DNA of 64,000 bases from the NCBI GenBank assembly GCA_964545855.1, contig CAZJHD010000005.1:79668-143667 (forward strand). The letters run 5' to 3'. Position numbers and translations under genes: made by a program. Positions 34,678 through 43,568 of the stretch are shown here, one piece after another (position 1 is the first letter of the stretch; each line of letters starts with the position of its first letter). A model generated the notes under the pieces. The model had not been told where the DNA came from. It did no database searches and saw only the letters and a program-made list of their open reading frames with translations. The DNA is from CAZJHD01 sp964545855 (GTDB taxonomy: Bacteria > Planctomycetota > UBA1135 > JACQFD01).

Positions 34678-35789
34678 TCATCGGCCTCGACTACCGCCCG
34701 GCGGTCCTCCAGTTCGCAGGCATCGCGCGCTACGGCCGCATGCTCGCGCGCGCGCTGGCCGTCGAGATGGGGGCCGACGACCGCCTGAAGCTCTTCACGC
34801 ACTCCTGGGCGAGGCCGCGCATCCCGCGCGCGCTCTGGGACCTCCGGGCCGCGCGCGTGACGCACCACCGGCGGCGGATCCCCGGACGCGCGATCCTCCT
34901 CGCGCACCAGGTGCTCGGTCGCGGCGCCGACGACTGGATCGGCGGATGCGACGTCTTCCACCGGACCGACTTCGTCCGCCTCCCGGTGCGCCGCGCGAGG
35001 ATCGTCGCGACGATCTTCGACGCCTCCTTCGCCGTCGACGAGGCGTTCCACGGTCCGGCGGCCACGGCGAACCTCCGGCGCATCACGCAGGACCTGATCG
35101 ACGAGGCCGCCGTCGTGCTCGCTCCGTCGGAATTCGCCGCCATGGACCTGGTGGTGCGCTGCGGCGCGCCGATGGACCGCGTGCTCGTGACGCCCCTCGG
35201 CATGGACCACTTCCAGCACATGCCGATGACGGCGGAGCCGCCCCATCCGACGCCCTACCTGCTGACGCTCGGGACCGTGGAGCCCCGCAAGAACCACATG
35301 CGCTGCCTGCGCGTCTTCGAGCGGCTCCACGCGGCGGGCTACCCGCACCACTGGGTCGTCGCCGGGAAGCGCGGCTGGCTCTCGGAGCCCTTCTACAGCG
35401 CGCTCGCCGTCTCGCCGGCGCGTTCGCGCGTGATCCTCGATCCCGACGTTCCGGACGACCGCATCGCGAACCTCGTGAAGCACGCGGCGCTCATGCTCTA
35501 TCCGTCGCTCTACGAGGGCTTCGGGCTCCCGCCGCTCGAAGCGCAGGCGCTGGGCGTGCCGTCGGTGACGTCGGCCGTGTCGTCGATGCCCGAGGTGTGC
35601 GGCGAGGCGGCTGCCTACTGCGATCCGGAGGACGAGGCGTCGATCCTCGACGCCGTGCGCGCGGTGCTCGACGACGACGATCTCCGCCGCCGGATCGTGG
35701 AGGGCGGCCTCGAGAACGCGAAGCGGTTCACCTGGGAGCGCACGGCGAAGGCGACCGTCGCGGCCTACCGTCGCGCGCTGAAGGTGTGA
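34674..35789 (+). CDS. Glycosyltransferase family 4
   Basis: A 371-residue GT-B glycosyltransferase. The N-terminus MIIGLDYRPAVLQFAGIARYGRML has the glycine-rich acceptor-side loop; LLTLGTVEPRKNHMRCLRVF starts the C-terminal donor domain; and LYPSLYEGFGLPPLEAQALG is the GT4 E-x7-E motif (retaining, nucleotide-sugar donor). The start codon overlaps the flippase stop. It is probably a soluble or peripheral inner-membrane enzyme extending an O-antigen or similar chain. A terminator-like hairpin lies just after the stop. Confidence 0.9.
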   Translation: MIIGLDYRPAVLQFAGIARYGRMLARALAVEMGADDRLKLFTHSWARPRIPRALWDLRAARVTHHRRRIPGRAILLAHQVLGRGADDWIGGCDVFHRTDFVRLPVRRARIVATIFDASFAVDEAFHGPAATANLRRITQDLIDEAAVVLAPSEFAAMDLVVRCGAPMDRVLVTPLGMDHFQHMPMTAEPPHPTPYLLTLGTVEPRKNHMRCLRVFERLHAAGYPHHWVVAGKRGWLSEPFYSALAVSPARSRVILDPDVPDDRIANLVKHAALMLYPSLYEGFGLPPLEAQALGVPSVTSAVSSMPEVCGEAAAYCDPEDEASILDAVRAVLDDDDLRRRIVEGGLENAKRFTWERTAKATVAAYRRALKV

Positions 35790-35796
35790 TCCGGTG

Positions 35797-35819
35797 GAAA
35801 GGGTGCGTGACACCCTTTC
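35797..35819 (+). terminator. Perfect 9-bp hairpin between two glycosyltransferase genes
   Basis: GAAAGGGTG (35797-35805) and CACCCTTTC (35811-35819) form a perfect stem with a 5-nt loop (CGTGA), starting 8 nt after the stop of the upstream gene. No U-run follows, so it may attenuate rather than end transcription into the next gene 19 bp on. Confidence 0.5.
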
Positions 35820-35837
35820 GAGTAGATTCTCCGCCCC

Positions 35838-37013
35838 ATGCGCATCGCGATCGACGGGTCTCCCCTCCTCGAACCCAATCCCACCGGCGTCGGCCGGGTC
35901 GTGCGGGAGGTGGTCCGCGAGCTCGCCTCGCGCGAGACGTCCCACGAGTTCCTCGTGGTGGCGCCCGACCGCGAGGCGCCGATCGAGCTGCCGGCGGCGC
36001 CGAGGAGCGCCGTCCGTTCGGTCGCGATCCCGGCGCGCGGCAAGCGATGGCGCGGCCGCCCGGCGGAGGAGTTCGTGAAGGCCGAGAAGATCGACGTCTT
36101 TTGGTCGACGGTCTCCGCGTTCCCGCGAGGCGCCGGCTGCGCCACCGTCGCGACGGTGCACGAAGTGCCCTGGGAGGTGCCCGGCACGCGCGGCGACGAA
36201 GGAACGGGTCTCGACCACCGCCTCTGGGCGACGCTCGACGCGTGGTTCGCGACGCGCATCGTCTGCCCGTCGCGCGCGACGGCCGACGCGTTCCTGCGCT
36301 CCAACCTGCGCAAGGGCTCCAAGGGGAAGCTCACCGTCGTTCCCTGGGGCGTGGGCGCGCGCTTCGCTCCCAAGGCGCCCGAGGGCGAGGCCCACGACGT
36401 CGAGAAGTGGAAGATCCGGCCCGACTACCCGTTCTTCCTCGTCGTCGCCGCTCCGCGCCGCATCAAGAACTTCGACCTGGCGCTGCGCGCGCTGCGCATC
36501 GTGCGCGACCGGTCGAACGTCGACGCGCGGCTGCTAATCGCGGGCCCGGCCGGCGTCGAGCTCCACCGCGCGCTCGGCTACGCCGACGGCCTCGGGCTCC
36601 GGCAGTACGTGACGCCTCTCTCCTTCGTCCCCGACCGCGAGCTCGCGGAGCTCTACCGCCGCGCGCGAGCGACGCTCGTGCTCTCGCGATCGGAGGGCTT
36701 CGGCTTCCCCGTGCTCGAGTCGATGGCTTGCGGCACTCCCGTGATCCACAGCGGCGCGGGGTCGCTCGCCGAGGTGGCCGGCGACGCCGGCATCCAGGTG
36801 CCCCTCGACGACGAGGAGGCGGTGGCGCGCGCCATGACGTCGATGCACGCCGACGAGACGAAGCGGAAGGAGCGCGTCGAGAAGGGGCTCGCGCACGCGG
36901 CCACCTTCCGATGGTCGAAGACCGTCGAGGGGCTCCTGTCGGTCTTCGAGCCGCTCGGAGGCGCGGCGGCCGCCGGCGCGGGCGGCTCCCACGGCGCCGC
37001 GGCGCACCACTGA
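35838..37013 (+). CDS. Glycosyltransferase family 4
   Basis: A 391-residue GT-B protein. Seen: MRIAIDGSPLLEPNPTGVGRV at the N-terminus with the family G-x-G-R loop; FFLVVAAPRRIKNFDLALRAL opening the donor domain; and VLSRSEGFGFPVLESMACGTP with the E-x7-E motif. The end is an Ala/Gly/His-rich tail (residues ~375-391) that is not part of the fold. It shares the operon with the flippase and two other GT4 genes. The donor and acceptor sugars cannot be told. Confidence 0.9.
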   Translation: MRIAIDGSPLLEPNPTGVGRVVREVVRELASRETSHEFLVVAPDREAPIELPAAPRSAVRSVAIPARGKRWRGRPAEEFVKAEKIDVFWSTVSAFPRGAGCATVATVHEVPWEVPGTRGDEGTGLDHRLWATLDAWFATRIVCPSRATADAFLRSNLRKGSKGKLTVVPWGVGARFAPKAPEGEAHDVEKWKIRPDYPFFLVVAAPRRIKNFDLALRALRIVRDRSNVDARLLIAGPAGVELHRALGYADGLGLRQYVTPLSFVPDRELAELYRRARATLVLSRSEGFGFPVLESMACGTPVIHSGAGSLAEVAGDAGIQVPLDDEEAVARAMTSMHADETKRKERVEKGLAHAATFRWSKTVEGLLSVFEPLGGAAAAGAGGSHGAAAHH

Positions 37014-37023
37014 CGGAGCCGCG

Positions 37024-38124
37024 GTGGCGCTTCGGGTCGGCTGGAACGCGCTGCTGCACGACGGCCGGCCGAGCGGCGCCCACCGTCGGCGCGTGGAGAT
37101 CCTCCGGCGACTCCTCGACGCCGACGTCGGCGGCGCGATCGAGGTGGCGCTCCTCCTGCGTCCGCGCATCGAGCCTCCCTTCGAGCACGCGCGGCTCACG
37201 GTCGTCCGCGCCAGCGTGCCGGCCGCTCCGGCGGCGCTGCGGGCGGCGCGCGAGCCGGCGGCGCTGCGGGCCTTCGCGCGCGCGGAGCGGTGCGTCGTGG
37301 TCCTCCACGAGTCGTTCCCCGTTCCCGAGCTCGGCGGCGTGCCCGTCGTGCTCACGGTCCACGACCTGCGCGCCCTCGATCCCGCGGCCCGCGCCGCTTC
37401 GGCGCTGCGGCGGTGGGTGGCGCCGGCCGTCGTGCGGCGCGGACTCGCGCGCGCGACGCGGGTCGTCGCTCCGTCGGAGGCGACGCGACGCGCCGTGCTC
37501 GACGCGGCGGGCGACGGCGGTCCCGAGGTCGCGGTGATCCCGAACGCCGCCGACCACCTCCCGCTCCCCGCTCCGGCGCCGCGGCGCGCGGAGGGCCGCA
37601 TCCTGTGCGTCGGCCACCTGGAAGAGCGCAAGGGGAGCGACCTCCTCCTGGAGGCCTTCGCGCTCCTGCCGCGCCGAGGCGACGGCCCGTGGCTCCGCTT
37701 CGCGGGACGCGGTCCGCTCTCCGCGCGGCTGCGGACGCGGGCGCGGGCGCTCCGGGTGGCCGCGCGGGTCGAGATCGCCGCCGCGGAGGACGACGCCGCG
37801 CTGGTCGCCCTGCTCGCGACGGCGGCGGTGGTGGCGGTGCCGTCGCGCCTCGAGGGATTCGGGATCCCGCTCCTCGAAGCGCTCCGCCTCGGAGCGCCCG
37901 TCGCCGCGGCTCGGGCGGCGGCGCTGCCGGAGGTGGGGGGCGACGCGTGCCTCTGGATCGACGGTTTCGAGCCCGGCGATTGGGCGTCGGCCCTCGGCGG
38001 GCTCCTCGACGATCCCGCGCGGCGCGCCGCGCTCGGCGCCCGCGGGCCGGAGCGGGCGCGGGCCTTCTCCTGGGACGACTCCGCGCGGCGTCTCGCGGCG
38101 CTCCTGCGGGAGGTCGCGCGCTGA
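37024..38124 (+). CDS. Glycosyltransferase family 4
   Basis: A 366-residue GT-B protein starting at GTG 37024, 10 bp after the previous gene. The N-terminus MALRVGWNALLHDGRPSGAHR carries the acceptor-side loop; ILCVGHLEERKGSDLLLEAFALL starts the C-terminal lobe; and VPSRLEGFGIPLLEALRLGAP holds the GT4 E-x7-E motif. It is the last gene of the polysaccharide cluster and is convergent with the FHA gene 18 bp away. Extremely Ala/Arg-rich, in line with high local GC. Confidence 0.88.
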   Translation: MALRVGWNALLHDGRPSGAHRRRVEILRRLLDADVGGAIEVALLLRPRIEPPFEHARLTVVRASVPAAPAALRAAREPAALRAFARAERCVVVLHESFPVPELGGVPVVLTVHDLRALDPAARAASALRRWVAPAVVRRGLARATRVVAPSEATRRAVLDAAGDGGPEVAVIPNAADHLPLPAPAPRRAEGRILCVGHLEERKGSDLLLEAFALLPRRGDGPWLRFAGRGPLSARLRTRARALRVAARVEIAAAEDDAALVALLATAAVVAVPSRLEGFGIPLLEALRLGAPVAAARAAALPEVGGDACLWIDGFEPGDWASALGGLLDDPARRAALGARGPERARAFSWDDSARRLAALLREVAR

Positions 38125-38142
38125 CGGAGCGCCCTCCCGGCG

Positions 38143-38766
38143 TCAGCGGCCCTCCTCCACGGGCGGCTCGGGGGTCATCTCGAAGGCGAGCTTCCAGCTC
38201 CCGTAGAAGAGCGCGACAGCGAGGAGCGCGGCGCCTCCGATGAGGAGGAGCCGCATCCAGCCGCCGAGCTGCGAGACCTCGTCGGTCATCAGCGATCCGC
38301 CCTTGGCCTCGATGCGGTGGTACTGGAGGACACCCTGCTGGCTCGCGATGGCTTGGCGGCGCGCGGCGCCGACGCTCGCGGAGGCTCCTCCGGCGGCGGG
38401 CGGAGGAGCTCCGGGCGCCGGCCCCGCCGCGGGCACCGCGGGCGTTGCGGGCGCGAGGACGATCTCCTCCACCTCTCCGGCGGGCGGGTCGACGAAGCGG
38501 ATCAGGAGCGCGCCGAGGGTGAACTCGGCGCCGTGGGAGAGCGGGATCCGTTCGGAGCGCGCTCCCGTGCGGGCGATGCCGTTGCGCGATCCGAGGTCGA
38601 CGACCTCGAACCCCGACGCGCCGCGCTCGAGGCGCGCGTGGTGGCGCGACACGCTGGCGTCCCGAAGCCGCACGGGGCAGTCGTCGGCGCGGCCGAAGAG
38701 CGCGCCCTCGGCGACCTCCACGTCGAGGCCGACGTCGGCTCCGGAGAGGACGATGATGCGGGGCAT
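38143..38766 (-). CDS. FHA-domain protein with C-terminal membrane anchor
   Basis: A 207-residue protein. An FHA domain occupies about residues 1-95: MPRIIVLSGADVGLDVEVAEG, FGRADDCPVRLRDASVSRHHARL (phosphothreonine-binding Arg and Ser-Arg-His) and VVDLGSRNGIARTG. A Pro/Ala linker follows, and a transmembrane segment (LLLIGGAALLAVALFYGSW) lies near 175-195 with a short tail. It would bind phosphorylated proteins at the membrane. Its start abuts the stop of the upstream glutaredoxin-like gene, so the two are co-transcribed. Confidence 0.85.
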   Translation of the reverse strand: MPRIIVLSGADVGLDVEVAEGALFGRADDCPVRLRDASVSRHHARLERGASGFEVVDLGSRNGIARTGARSERIPLSHGAEFTLGALLIRFVDPPAGEVEEIVLAPATPAVPAAGPAPGAPPPAAGGASASVGAARRQAIASQQGVLQYHRIEAKGGSLMTDEVSQLGGWMRLLLIGGAALLAVALFYGSWKLAFEMTPEPPVEEGR

Positions 38767-39009
38767 TCAGCGCGGAGCGAGGGCCCGGACGAGCTGGTCC
38801 TCGGTGATGCGGTAGCGGGAGACCTCGCGGCCGTCGATCTCGACGACCGGCACCTCCGTGTCGTACTCGGAGCGGAGCTCGGGGTCGCCGTCGATGTCGA
38901 CCTCCTCCAGCACGAGGGCGTGGCGCTCGGCCACGCGCACGATCACGTCGCGCGCGTCGTCGCACAGATGGCAGCCCTGTCGGCCGAAGAGCGTCACGCG
39001 CGGAGCCAC
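38767..39009 (-). CDS. Glutaredoxin-like protein (DUF836 type)
   Basis: An 80-residue thioredoxin-fold protein. The redox motif is CHLC in LFGRQGCHLCDDARDVI (about residues 12-15), and VPVVEIDGREV supplies the cis-Pro loop. Size and motif match the small glutaredoxin-like family. GTG 39009 is chosen because the ATG just upstream is out of frame; a longer GTG start at 39117 would add an unrelated extension. It precedes the FHA gene on the same strand with no gap. Confidence 0.82.
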   Translation of the reverse strand: MAPRVTLFGRQGCHLCDDARDVIVRVAERHALVLEEVDIDGDPELRSEYDTEVPVVEIDGREVSRYRITEDQLVRALAPR

Positions 39010-39121
39010 GGCTCCATCGTAGCGGCGTCGTTGGACTCCCTCCCGGGCGGCCGGGACAATCGGCGCTCCGCGACGCCCCGCACCGGGGCGCTCCGGCCCG
39101 ACCCTCGACCCCACCACGCGG

Positions 39122-39973
39122 ATGCCTCCCGAGCCGGCGCCCCTCGTGCGAGTCGAGGGGCTCGCACGCGCCTACGCGGTCTCCTTCGGGCTCCGCCGAC
39201 GGCCGGCGCTCCGCGGCGTCGACCTGGAGGTCCGCGGCGGCGAGGTGGTCGCGCTGCTCGGCCGGAACGGGTCGGGGAAGTCGACCCTCCTGCGGGCCAT
39301 GGCCGGCATCGAGATCCCCGACGCGGGCTCCGTGCGCATCGCGGGGAGGCCGGCGGGAACGCTGGGCGCGTGCCGCCTGACGGGGTACTGCCCGGAGGAC
39401 GCCCCGTTCCCGCCCCATCTCGCCGCGCGCACCTGCCTGCGCGACCTCGCGGCCCTGAGCGGCCTCCGCGGCGCCGACGCGACGCGGCGCATCGACGCGG
39501 TGCTCGAGAGATTCGGCCTCGCCGCGGAGTCGCGGACCCTCGTCGGCCGTCTCTCGCGCGGCCAGGGGCGCCGGCTCTCCATCGCGCAGGCGCTGCTGCA
39601 TGAACCCGTGGTCGTGCTCCTGGACGAGCCGACGAGCGGGCTCGACGCGCTCGGCGTCGTCGTCTTGGAGGAGGTCCTGCGCGAGCTCCGCGGACGCGGA
39701 GCGGCGGTCGTCCTTTCGTCGCACGTGGGCACCGACGTCGACCGGATGTGCACGCACGTCGTCGCGCTCCGCGACGGCGCCGTGGCGGCGCGCGGCACCG
39801 TGGACGAGATCCTCGGCGACCCCGCGCGACGCGAGATCGTGCTCGAGAGCGAGCCGGCGGGAGGCTGGAAGGACGTCGAGCGCGCCGCCGAGGCGGCGGG
39901 TGCGCGCCTCGTCGCGTCGCGCCCTGCCCGGCGGTCGCTCGCCGACCTGTTCCGCGCGTGGCTCGCGGGATGA
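39122..39973 (+). CDS. ABC transporter ATP-binding protein
   Basis: A 283-residue ATPase. Walker A is LLGRNGSGKSTLLRA (about 50-64), the ABC signature is degenerate (GRLSRGQGRRLSIAQ), Walker B is VVVLLDEPTSGLD, and the H-loop is VLSSHVG. The pattern is of the CcmA/drug-exporter-like group. The C-terminal ~60 residues form a small extra domain. It overlaps the next gene (ATGA), which encodes the probable membrane partner. The substrate is unknown. Confidence 0.9.
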   Translation: MPPEPAPLVRVEGLARAYAVSFGLRRRPALRGVDLEVRGGEVVALLGRNGSGKSTLLRAMAGIEIPDAGSVRIAGRPAGTLGACRLTGYCPEDAPFPPHLAARTCLRDLAALSGLRGADATRRIDAVLERFGLAAESRTLVGRLSRGQGRRLSIAQALLHEPVVVLLDEPTSGLDALGVVVLEEVLRELRGRGAAVVLSSHVGTDVDRMCTHVVALRDGAVAARGTVDEILGDPARREIVLESEPAGGWKDVERAAEAAGARLVASRPARRSLADLFRAWLAG

Positions 39974-41055
39974 CGGCGGCGGCCGATCGCTTCGGTCTCG
40001 GCGGCCTCGGCGCGCTCGTGGAGACGACGGCGCGCGGTGTCGTCGGGGGCCGGCGCGCCGTGCTCTGGCTCGCCGCCGGCGTGGCGATCGCCGCCTTCGC
40101 GTGGACCCTCGACGGCGGATCCCCGGAGGAGACCTCCCTGATCCGCGGCGCCGTCCATCTCGGCGCGACGACGCTCGTCGCGGGCGCGGCCGCGCTCCTC
40201 GCGCCGATCCTCCTCGCGGGGCGAGCGCACGAGAGGCCGTTGCAGCCGCTCGTGGCGGTGCGGCCGCTCTCCCCCGCCGTGCGGGCGCTCGGGCCCGCGC
40301 TGGGCGCGGCGGCGGCGGCGGCGGGCGTCGCGGCGGGGCTCCTCGTGCTCCTCCCGGCAACGGGCGCTCGGCTGGGCGGGAAGATCCGCACACGAGAGAG
40401 CGATTGGACTCGCCAAGTTGCGCAGAAGCCGGAAACGGCCATCTTCCGGGGCTCCGTCGAAGACGGCATGGAGGAGGGCCACGTCCTGCGGCTCACGCCC
40501 CTCGTGGGTCACGCTCTCGGCTATGGCGACCCCGAGACAGCTCTTTGGAGTGCGGATTTCGTCGGCGTCTCGAGCGGGGGAGAACGGGAGACCCAGGCGT
40601 TCGAGCTACGGGCTCGGTGTCGCGTCCTCCTCGAATGGCCAGGGCCCGACGCCTTCGAAGTCTGGCTCTCGTCCGGAGAGGGAAGCACCCTGGCGGTCCG
40701 ATGGCCCGCGGGCTCGGTCTCCGAGCTGAGCGCGCCGCTCTCGATGGCTGCGCTCTGCATCGCGGTCTGGCTCCGGATGCTTCCGCTCCTCTTCGCGCTC
40801 TCCCTCGCCGGGAGCGCGATCGCCGCGCTCCTCGATCGCGCGATCGCCATCCCTTTCGCCGCGACGCTCCTCGCCGTCGCCGTCGCGGGCCCCTTCGAAG
40901 GGCCGCGCGCGTGGATCGGTCTCGACCGCGCCTTCGACCTGCAGGGCTGGCTCGCGCGCGAGTTGCCGCCGCTCGGCCGCGGTCTCGGCTCCGTGGTCCT
41001 CTTCGGCCTCGAGGCCACGGTCGTCGCGGCCATCGCGAGGTGCCGCTGGCGATGA
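39970..41055 (+). CDS. Membrane protein, probable ABC permease partner
   Basis: A 361-residue membrane protein with hydrophobic segments near residues 30-45, 60-85, 100-130, 260-290 and 340-355 and a hydrophilic domain between about 135 and 250. It begins in an ATGA overlap with the ABC ATPase gene and so is probably its transmembrane partner, though I see no family signature. Between about 40375 and 40720 codons are noticeably less GC-rich at the third position than the flanks, so the extracytoplasmic domain may have a different history. Confidence 0.7.
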   Translation: MTAAADRFGLGGLGALVETTARGVVGGRRAVLWLAAGVAIAAFAWTLDGGSPEETSLIRGAVHLGATTLVAGAAALLAPILLAGRAHERPLQPLVAVRPLSPAVRALGPALGAAAAAAGVAAGLLVLLPATGARLGGKIRTRESDWTRQVAQKPETAIFRGSVEDGMEEGHVLRLTPLVGHALGYGDPETALWSADFVGVSSGGERETQAFELRARCRVLLEWPGPDAFEVWLSSGEGSTLAVRWPAGSVSELSAPLSMAALCIAVWLRMLPLLFALSLAGSAIAALLDRAIAIPFAATLLAVAVAGPFEGPRAWIGLDRAFDLQGWLARELPPLGRGLGSVVLFGLEATVVAAIARCRWR

Positions 41056-41864
41056 GGATCGCGACCCCGCTCCTCGTCGCCATGACGATCGTCGTCGCAT
41101 GGTGGCTCGCGCCCGCGCCGCCACCGCGTCCGGCGACGGCTCCGGCGGCGCGCGTCCTCGCCGCCGTCCTCGGCCCGCTTCGGCCCGCCGTCGTGTCGGC
41201 GTTGCGGCTCCGGGCGAGCTTCGCGAAGAGCGCCGGAAACGCGACGGAGTCGATCCGTCTTCAGGAGCTCGCCCTCGAACTCGATCCTGCCGACCCCGAC
41301 GCCGCCGTGCGTCTCGCCTACGAGATCGCGATCGAGGTGCCCGAGGCGCGATCGGGACGTGCCGGCGCCGTCGAAGGCGCCCGCGCGGGACTCGCCGTCC
41401 TGCGTCGCGCCCGCGACCTCGGCAACGGGAATCCGCGGATCGGCGAGAGCGAGGTGTTCCTCCTGCTGCATCGGCTCGCGCCCCCCGGCGCATCGTCGAA
41501 CGAGGAGAGGACCGCCGCCGTGGACACGGCGCTCGCGATCGCCGAGGACCTCGCCGCCTCCTGGCCTCCAGCCCACGCGCTCGCGTCGGTGTGCCTCGAC
41601 GAGCGCGGGCTCCGGAGGTTCGAGCTGCGGAGCGAGCGCGAGGCTGCCCGGGATTTCGAGCGCGCCGCCCAGCACGAGAGGCTGCTGGCGCGCGCGGGAG
41701 ACCCGGTCGCGGCGCGGCGCGCCGAGGGGCTCGAGCTGCGGGCCGCGGTGTGCCACGCCGCGTACCTGGCGAACGGCGACTCGGCGGATCTTCGAAGCGC
41801 GATCGAGGCTCTCGAGCGATTCGCGCCGGACGATCCGGTCGCGGCGATCGCGCGCTCCCGATAG
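41052..41864 (+). CDS. Hypothetical TPR-like protein with N-terminal anchor
   Basis: A 270-residue protein with one N-terminal hydrophobic segment (LLVAMTIVVAWWLAP), followed by helical repeats of TPR character (ESIRLQELALELDPADPDAAVRLAYEIA near 65-95). It overlaps the preceding permease-like gene by ATGA and so belongs to the ABC operon. No catalytic motif is seen. It may be a periplasmic or membrane-bound accessory protein. Confidence 0.65.
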   Translation: MRIATPLLVAMTIVVAWWLAPAPPPRPATAPAARVLAAVLGPLRPAVVSALRLRASFAKSAGNATESIRLQELALELDPADPDAAVRLAYEIAIEVPEARSGRAGAVEGARAGLAVLRRARDLGNGNPRIGESEVFLLLHRLAPPGASSNEERTAAVDTALAIAEDLAASWPPAHALASVCLDERGLRRFELRSEREAARDFERAAQHERLLARAGDPVAARRAEGLELRAAVCHAAYLANGDSADLRSAIEALERFAPDDPVAAIARSR

Positions 41865-42003
41865 GAGCGCCACCGAGGCTCCACGCCATCGGCGCGGCCC
41901 GCGAGGAGCCGCCGCTGCGGGCTGCTATCCTCCCCCGCCTTTCGTCCCCGTCCCGCACGGCTCGCCCGTTCGCGGACGCTCGCCCTCTCATGCTTCGCTG
42001 CCC

Positions 42004-42762
42004 GTGATCGAAGGACTTCCGCAGCTCGCGGACCAGATCGACTCTCTGCGCCTCGCGGCTCACGACGCGATCGTCGCGTGCCAATCGTTCGCAGGACAGG
42101 CGGCGGGCGCCGAGGGCGCCGTGCAGAAGCCGCCGGGCCCGGAGTGGGTCGTCCAGTTCCTCACGGACTACGGGTACCTCGGGATCGTCGTGATCCTCGT
42201 GCTCTGCGGGCTCGGAATGCCCATCCCCGAGGAGATCACGCTGATCGGCTCGGGGTACCTCTCCTACATGGGCGCGCTCGACTGGCGGCTCGCCTCGATC
42301 GTCTGCGTCTCGGGGATCCTCCTCGGCGACTCCCTCATCTACTTCCTGGGTCGCCGTTTCGGGAACGCGGTGCTGCGGCTGCCGCTCATCCGCCACGAGC
42401 TCACGCCAGTGCGCGTCGCGAAGTTCGACGTCCTCTTCGCTCGCTATGGCGACCGCGCGATCTTCTTCGCGCGCTTCCTGATGGGAGTGCGGCTCGCCGC
42501 GTACTTCGTCGCGGGACGCCAGCGGATGCCCTACTGGAAGTTCATCCTGCTCGACCTCGCGGGCGCCCTGCTCACGGGACCGACGTCGGTGTTCCTCGGC
42601 TACTACTTCGGCGGGCACATCGAGAAGGCCGTCGAGTGGGCGCACCGATCCAACTGGGTGCTGCTCGCGCTCCTCGGCCTCGCCCTCGCGGGCGCCCTCC
42701 TCTACGCGTGGCGGAAGTCTCGCGGGGGCAGGAGCCAGCGCGCCTCCGCGGCCGATAGTTAG
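42004..42762 (+). CDS. DedA family membrane protein
   Basis: A 252-residue integral membrane protein of the DedA/SNARE-associated (VTT) family. Conserved features: GLGMPIPEEITLIGSGYL, then GDSLIYFLGRRFG, FFARFLMGVRLAAYFVAG and the C-terminal LLTGPTSVFLGYYFG. DedA proteins work in lipid (undecaprenyl-phosphate or phospholipid) movement across the inner membrane; the individual function here is unknown. GTG 42004 is the start; a 5-codon ATG frame just before it (41990) ends over it and is not considered a gene. The N-terminal ~45 residues are a soluble extension. Confidence 0.88.
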   Translation: MIEGLPQLADQIDSLRLAAHDAIVACQSFAGQAAGAEGAVQKPPGPEWVVQFLTDYGYLGIVVILVLCGLGMPIPEEITLIGSGYLSYMGALDWRLASIVCVSGILLGDSLIYFLGRRFGNAVLRLPLIRHELTPVRVAKFDVLFARYGDRAIFFARFLMGVRLAAYFVAGRQRMPYWKFILLDLAGALLTGPTSVFLGYYFGGHIEKAVEWAHRSNWVLLALLGLALAGALLYAWRKSRGGRSQRASAADS

Positions 42763-42869
42763 CGGGGGGACCGCTCGGCGTCGGCCGAAGGCCCTCCGAC
42801 CGACCGCATGCACGCGCTTGCCCGAAGCCTCGTCACGCGTTCCAATCCCCCGTCCTCTTCCTCGCGCAC

Positions 42870-43274
42870 TTGAGCAGCAAAGCAGTCCGCACCTCCCCTC
42901 TCGATCTCGCGCAGAAGGCCGCACGCGCTGCCGGCGACAAGAAAGGTCGCGATCTCGCCCTCCACAGGGTCGAAGGCCTGGTTCACTACGCCGACTACTT
43001 CGTCTTCGCGACGGGCACGAATCGGCGGCAGGTGCAAGCGATTGCGGACGAACTGGAGAATCTCGCGGACGACCTCGGCCTCACCGCGCGCGTGGAAGGC
43101 TATGCCTCCGGGTGGTGGGTGCTCGTCGACCTCGGAGACGTCGTGGTGCACGTCCTCCAACCGGAGGCTCGCTCGTACTACGACCTCGACCATCTCTGGG
43201 CCGATGCGCCGACGGTCGCCGTCGCGCCGGAGAAGTCGAAGCGCTCGATCCGCGACGCGCGCATCGCCCGGTAG
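42870..43274 (+). CDS. rsfS: Ribosome silencing factor RsfS
   Basis: A 134-residue RsfS/Iojap-family protein that binds ribosomal protein uL14 on the large subunit and blocks subunit joining under starvation. Seen: DLALHRVEGLVHYADYFVFATGTNRRQVQAIADEL, then GYASGWWVLVDLGDVVVHVLQPEARSYYDLDHLWADAP, both standard. The start is TTG 42870; no ATG lies in frame close upstream, and the N-terminus fits the family. It follows dedA in the same direction, with a 107-bp gap. Confidence 0.9.
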   Translation: MSSKAVRTSPLDLAQKAARAAGDKKGRDLALHRVEGLVHYADYFVFATGTNRRQVQAIADELENLADDLGLTARVEGYASGWWVLVDLGDVVVHVLQPEARSYYDLDHLWADAPTVAVAPEKSKRSIRDARIAR

Positions 43275-43568
43275 CACGAGAGCCGAAGACGGCGGCCGTC
43301 CGGATCGCGTCCGAGAGGGAGGGGCGGAAGCTCCTTCGCAACGCCCTCGACGAGGGCGCCTACTCTCCGCCGTGCGCGCGCAATCGACGATCGCCCCGGC
43401 CGCTTCGACGCCTGTCCCTCCGCCTCCGCGGGCGCAGCGCACCGAGCGACCTCGCCGCTCATTCGCGACGACTCCGTCCGCCGATAACGCCAGTGCGCGC
43501 GCCGCATCCCTGAGCGATCATCGGGGCCAGCGTGACGCCACGGTCTCGCGTGCGTCTCGGTTGCTCCC

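Noticed and set aside
41990..42007. A 5-residue ATG frame overlapping the dedA GTG start
   Set aside because: Too short to assert as a leader peptide; no ribosome site or conservation evidence.
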